A DNA stretch of 64,000 bases from Caulobacterales bacterium (GTDB lineage Bacteria; Pseudomonadota; Alphaproteobacteria; Caulobacterales; Parvularculaceae). Shown here piece by piece: positions 60,642 to 64,000 of this stretch (position 1 is its first letter; every line of letters begins with the position of its first letter). The position numbers and the translations under genes were made by a program. The notes under the pieces are model-generated. The model did not search any database. It had not been told where the DNA came from and saw only the letters and a program-made list of their open reading frames with translations. The stretch spans positions 1-64,000 of the forward strand of contig JACKIL010000001.1 in NCBI GenBank assembly GCA_020638525.1. The letters are read 5' to 3'.

Positions 60642-62258
60642 ATGCGCGGCCTGATGATGGACAGCCAGCTCCTGACGACCGAGCTTTTGAAGCACGCCGC
60701 GCGCAACTATCGCCATATCGAAATCGTTACACGTACAGTCGAAGGGCCGATCCATCGCTATACGATCGGCGAGGCGAAGCGGCGCATCGAAAAGCTCGCC
60801 GACGCGCTCGTGAATATGGGCGTCCAGCCGGGCGACCGGGTCGGCGTTATCGGCTGGAACACTTATCGCCAGTTCGAGATGTATTATGCGGTCGGCGGCA
60901 TCGGCGCGGTGCTGCATACGGTGAACCCGCGCCTCGGGCCGGAAAACGCCGGCTATGTCATCAACCACGCCGAGGACAAGTTCCTCTTTTTCGACAACAC
61001 CTTTGCGCCGCTTGTCGCCGCGCTGAAGCCGCACGTTCCGTGCGTGAAGCGTTTCGTCGCAATGACGAGCCGCGAACATGCGCCGGCCTTCCCGGGCGAG
61101 CTTGATATCTATGACGAGATCGTGGAACGCGGCCGCGAGAATTTTGACTGGCCCGAGTTCGATGAAAATACGGCGGTCGCGATGTGCTACACTTCAGGCA
61201 CGACGGGCGAGCCGAAGGGCGTCGTCTATTCGCACCGCTCCGTCGTCATCCAGAGTTTCGCCGCCTGCCTTCCGACGGCCATGGGCCTCGGCGAAGGCGA
61301 CGTGCTGCTGCCGGTCGTGCCGATGTTCCACGTCAATGCGTGGAACGCGCCTTACTCGGCGATGCTCGTCGGCGCCAAGCAGGTGTTCCCAGGCCCGCGT
61401 CTCGACGGGGAAGGGCTCTATGAAATGTTCGAAGCGGAGAAGGTGACGTTCTCGTCGGGCGTTCCGACGGTATGGCTCAACCTTCTTCATTATCTCGAAA
61501 AGACCGGCAAGAAGCTCAACTATCTCAAGCGCGGCATGTGCGGCGGTTCGGCGCTACCGGAAGCGCTTATTCGCGGCTATGCGAAATATGGTGTCGAGTT
61601 GCAGCAGGGCTGGGGCATGACGGAGATGTCGCCGATCGGAACGGTCAATGTGCTGCCGCCGAACCTTCGCGAATTGCCGGCGGAGGAGCGCATCAAACAT
61701 CAGGTCAAGCAAGGCCGCGCGCTGCCCTTCGTCGACATGCGCATCGTCTCTCCCGAAGGCAAAGTGCTTCCGCATGACGGCGAACAGGACGGCCATCTGC
61801 AAGTGCGCGGGCCGTGTATCATCAAGGACTATTACAAGCGTGAAGGCAAAACGCTGACGACGGACGGCTGGTTCGACACGGGCGACGTCGCGCTGATCGA
61901 TGAAGACGGATTTCTTCAGATCACGGATCGATCGAAAGACGTCATCAAGACGGGCGGCGAGTGGGTCTCCTCGATTGATATTGAAAACGCCGCGCTTCTC
62001 CACCCGGCGGTGGCGCAGGCGGGCGTTATCGGCGTCACCCATCCGAAATGGCAGGAGCGCCCGCTTCTCGTTGTCGTCAAGAAAGAAGGCGCCGAGACTT
62101 CCAGCGAGGAAGTGCGCGAGTTCCTGAAGGACAAGCTCGACAAGATCGCCTGGCCCGACGCCGTTGAGTTTATTCAGGAAATGCCGCTCGGCGCGACTGG
62201 CAAGGTGCTCAAGACCGAGCTTCGAAAGATGTTCGGCTCCTACCAGTTGCCCGAATAG
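60642..62258 (+). CDS. acyl-CoA ligase (long-chain or methylthiopropionyl type)
   Basis: 538 residues from ATG 60642 with GGAGG seven bases upstream. AMP-binding motifs YTSGTTGEPKGV, QGWGMTEMSP, WFDTGDVALID, and C-terminal Lys in GATGKVLKTEL. The N-terminus (MRGLMMDSQLLTTELLKHAA) and the motif set resemble DmdB-like ligases as well as medium/long-chain fatty acyl-CoA synthetases. Substrate cannot be fixed from sequence. Confidence 0.9.
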   Translation: MRGLMMDSQLLTTELLKHAARNYRHIEIVTRTVEGPIHRYTIGEAKRRIEKLADALVNMGVQPGDRVGVIGWNTYRQFEMYYAVGGIGAVLHTVNPRLGPENAGYVINHAEDKFLFFDNTFAPLVAALKPHVPCVKRFVAMTSREHAPAFPGELDIYDEIVERGRENFDWPEFDENTAVAMCYTSGTTGEPKGVVYSHRSVVIQSFAACLPTAMGLGEGDVLLPVVPMFHVNAWNAPYSAMLVGAKQVFPGPRLDGEGLYEMFEAEKVTFSSGVPTVWLNLLHYLEKTGKKLNYLKRGMCGGSALPEALIRGYAKYGVELQQGWGMTEMSPIGTVNVLPPNLRELPAEERIKHQVKQGRALPFVDMRIVSPEGKVLPHDGEQDGHLQVRGPCIIKDYYKREGKTLTTDGWFDTGDVALIDEDGFLQITDRSKDVIKTGGEWVSSIDIENAALLHPAVAQAGVIGVTHPKWQERPLLVVVKKEGAETSSEEVREFLKDKLDKIAWPDAVEFIQEMPLGATGKVLKTELRKMFGSYQLPE

Positions 62259-62349
62259 GCGCGCCTTTCCGTTTTTGATCTTTCTCATGGAACGCCGCTT
62301 CCGCGCGGGCGAGGATGCTTCTCGCAATTCAGCCGGAGGAGAAGCTCCC

Positions 62350-62814
62350 ATGAGCATTTCGATGGACGCGAAGGCGCGCAAGAAATTCCTCGCCATTCTT
62401 GACGACGCGCTCGATCTCACGATCGCCACCAATCGAGCGGACGGCTATCCGCAGGCGACCGTCGTCAGTTTCGTGCATGACGGAGATAAGATTTATCTAG
62501 GGTGCAGTCCCGCAAGCCAGAAGGCGCAAAACATGTTGCGCGACGATCGCGTCTCGGTCGCGCTCACGGCGCCTTACAAGTCATGGGATGAAATTCGCGG
62601 CGCTTCGATCGGCGGTCGCGCGCGGCGCGTCACCGAGACTGAAGAGCTTCAGCGCGTCGGCGCGTTGATGCTCGCGCGGTTTCCGCAAGTCGCCGAATTC
62701 ATGAAGTCAGGAATGATGGAAGAGACTTTCGTCTTCCGGATCGATCCGGAAGTCATTTCCATTCTCGATTATTCGCTGGGCTTTGGTCACACGGAGCTGC
62801 ATGACGGGGCGTAA
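62350..62814 (+). CDS. pyridoxamine 5'-phosphate oxidase-family flavoprotein
   Basis: 154 residues from ATG 62350 with GGAGGAG upstream. A split-barrel FMN-binding fold: LTIATNRADGYPQATVVSF, DKIYLGCSPASQKAQNM and RDDRVSVALTAPY are the usual blocks. Flavin- or F420/heme-binding members act as oxidases or reductases of small molecules; the precise role is unknown. It is 91 bp after the ligase. Confidence 0.85.
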   Translation: MSISMDAKARKKFLAILDDALDLTIATNRADGYPQATVVSFVHDGDKIYLGCSPASQKAQNMLRDDRVSVALTAPYKSWDEIRGASIGGRARRVTETEELQRVGALMLARFPQVAEFMKSGMMEETFVFRIDPEVISILDYSLGFGHTELHDGA

Positions 62815-63198
62815 GCGCGCTGTCGGCTTCGAGGTCAAGGGAGGCATTTGAACAAGGCGCGTCCGCCGTCGCCGCGCCGCTGTTCGCGCAAGTCCCGCAG
62901 CAGGCGCGCGATCCGTCGGCCGGGAAGGCCGCCATGGCGCCCACAAGATTCTCCGCTCCCAAAAAATGCACTCTGAGCAAGATGACTCTCCGGTTTGCGA
63001 GGGGGCCCGATCGGCTCCGGCGGGCGGCGGCCTCGCTGGATCCGTTTGTTCCGCGGCGACCCATCGGGCCGCCCTCACGCACATTCTCTACTGCAATTGA
63101 TAATGATTCGCAAATACTATCTCGCCGCATGGGAAAGATGACAGCCGGGGCGGCGGCGCCTAAATGGGGGCTGGTCGCCGGAGAAGGAGAGCCAGCCA
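62815..63198. other. 384-bp gap with Fur-like site
   Basis: No convincing gene on either strand. GATAATGATTCGC at about 63099-63111 matches the left half of a Fur box (GATAATGAT exactly), the right half is weak. It lies about 90 bp before the pterin dehydratase gene. Confidence 0.35.
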
Positions 63199-63501
63199 AT
63201 GGTCGCGAAACTGACCGAGGCCGAAAGAAGCGCATTCTTTGAGGAATTCGCCGGCTGGGAGCCCGTGGACGGGCGGGACGCGGCGAAGAAGGCGTTCGCC
63301 TTCGCCGACTTCAACGAGGCGTTCGGCTTTATGGCGCGGGTCGCGCTCGCCGCCGAAAAGGCGGACCATCACCCCGAATGGTTCAACGTCTACAATCGGG
63401 TGGAAATAACGCTGACGACACATGACGCCGGCGGGCTTTCAAAGCGCGACGCCAGCCTCGCGCGCTTTATCGAGGCGGCGGCGCGCGGGAGCAGGGGATA
63501 A
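63199..63501 (+). CDS. phhB: 4a-hydroxytetrahydrobiopterin dehydratase
   Basis: 100 residues. AEKADHHPEWFNVYNRVEI followed by TTHDAGGLS contains the three catalytic His residues of pterin-4a-carbinolamine dehydratase (PCD/DCoH). It regenerates pterin cofactor after aromatic hydroxylation, although no phenylalanine hydroxylase gene is visible nearby. GGAGAAGGAGAG lies upstream of the start. Confidence 0.93.
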   Translation: MVAKLTEAERSAFFEEFAGWEPVDGRDAAKKAFAFADFNEAFGFMARVALAAEKADHHPEWFNVYNRVEITLTTHDAGGLSKRDASLARFIEAAARGSRG

Positions 63502-63596
63502 ACGCAGGCGCCGCAAATTCGCCGTCTCGGCGCCTTTCTCACGCCCGCCAAAGAGGGTACCGATAACAGGCTGAAAACACGCGAGGATTCTTGACC

Positions 63597-64000
63597 ATGG
63601 CGACGATCGCGCTGGTGGACGACGACGAAAATATTCTCACTTCGGTATCCATGGCGCTGGAGGCTGAGGGGCACACGGTAAAGACGTTCGAAGATGGGGC
63701 GGCTGCGCTCGCCGACATCGTCGCGTCGCCGCCGGACCTCGTCGTCTCCGACATCAAGATGCCGACGATGGACGGGATGGAGCTCCTGCGGCGCATTCGC
63801 CAAAGCTCTGACCTGCCGCTCATCTTCCTGACGTCGAAGGACGAAGAGATCGACGAAGTGCTCGGCCTTACGCTCGGCGCCGACGATTATGTGAAGAAGC
63901 CGTTCTCGCAGCGCCTGCTGATCGAACGCATCAAGGCGGTGCTGCGCCGGCGCCAGGCGGGCGCGACGCCGACGGCGGAAGAAGAAAAGAAAGTCATCCG
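63597..64000 (+). CDS. chvI: ChvI-type response regulator (3' partial)
   Basis: The first 134 residues of an OmpR-family regulator, cut by the window end. The receiver has IALVDDDENILTSVSMAL, acceptor D52 in SDIKMPTMDGMELL, and FLTSKDEEIDE plus ADDYVKKPFSQRL with the conserved Lys. These blocks are nearly those of ChvI, which with kinase ChvG controls envelope and acid-response genes in alphaproteobacteria. ATG 63597 has GAGGA about nine bases upstream. The DNA-binding domain and the expected chvG lie beyond the edge. Confidence 0.9.
   Translation, partial: MATIALVDDDENILTSVSMALEAEGHTVKTFEDGAAALADIVASPPDLVVSDIKMPTMDGMELLRRIRQSSDLPLIFLTSKDEEIDEVLGLTLGADDYVKKPFSQRLLIERIKAVLRRRQAGATPTAEEEKKVI

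Noticed and set aside
1..64000. CRISPR array, insertion sequence or prophage genes
   Set aside because: No regularly spaced repeats, transposase, integrase or phage structural genes were seen.

Overview
The window is about 64 kb of chromosome from an alphaproteobacterium. The evidence is the ChpT phosphotransferase (CtrA phosphorelay) next to a lone receiver, a ChvI-type regulator at the right edge, and the neighbourhoods ubiG | lysC-ptsP, RodZ-like-ispG-prfA-prmC-DUF4167-clpB and glmU-rpiA-gor. A Caulobacterales-like lineage (Hyphomonadaceae or Parvularculaceae type) is my inference; no rRNA gene is present to confirm it. Core DNA is GC-rich with strong third-position G/C.

Region 1 (1 to about 12.8 kb) is an accessory island of visibly lower GC. 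It ends at a tRNA-Val(CAC) gene whose 3' end points into it. It carries a helicase-nuclease fusion cut by the left edge, running convergently toward a minus-strand operon of a SNF2-type helicase, an actin/Hsp70-fold ATPase without a substrate-binding domain, and a small basic protein. Next come a secreted LCAT-like lipase and, divergent from it, a pentapeptide-type membrane protein with a second small membrane protein. The helicase/ATPase set is the best candidate here for an undescribed (possibly anti-phage) system; that is inference from architecture and location only.

Region 2 (13-31.7 kb) holds two divergent histidine kinases, an XRE/S24-like repressor with an operator-like inverted repeat, gph, glmU-rpiA, gor, dapD with a HAD nucleotidase and a DUF1036 protein, priA-comF-grxC-nitrilase, a sulfotransferase-like protein and a DUF1178 protein. 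Intergenic palindromic (REP-like) elements sit on both sides of gor.

Region 3 (31.7-49.4 kb) covers a cyclic-nucleotide-domain patatin lipase, two unrelated L,D-transpeptidases facing each other, a Pta/Ptb-like acyltransferase, an extraordinary His/Asp-rich membrane protein, ubiG divergent from lysC-ptsP, a RodZ-like/TonB-C fusion, ispG, prfA-prmC, DUF4167 and an SDR enzyme.

Region 4 (49.5-64 kb) has clpB, an M23 endopeptidase, the ydbH-ynbE-ydbL envelope lipid-transport operon, chpT plus a receiver, a CoA-transferase divergent from an acyl-CoA ligase, a PNPOx-family protein, a pterin carbinolamine dehydratase, and the start of chvI, cut by the right edge. Cell-wall, lipid-transport and cell-cycle functions are thus clustered in a mostly conventional core, with the unusual content on the left.
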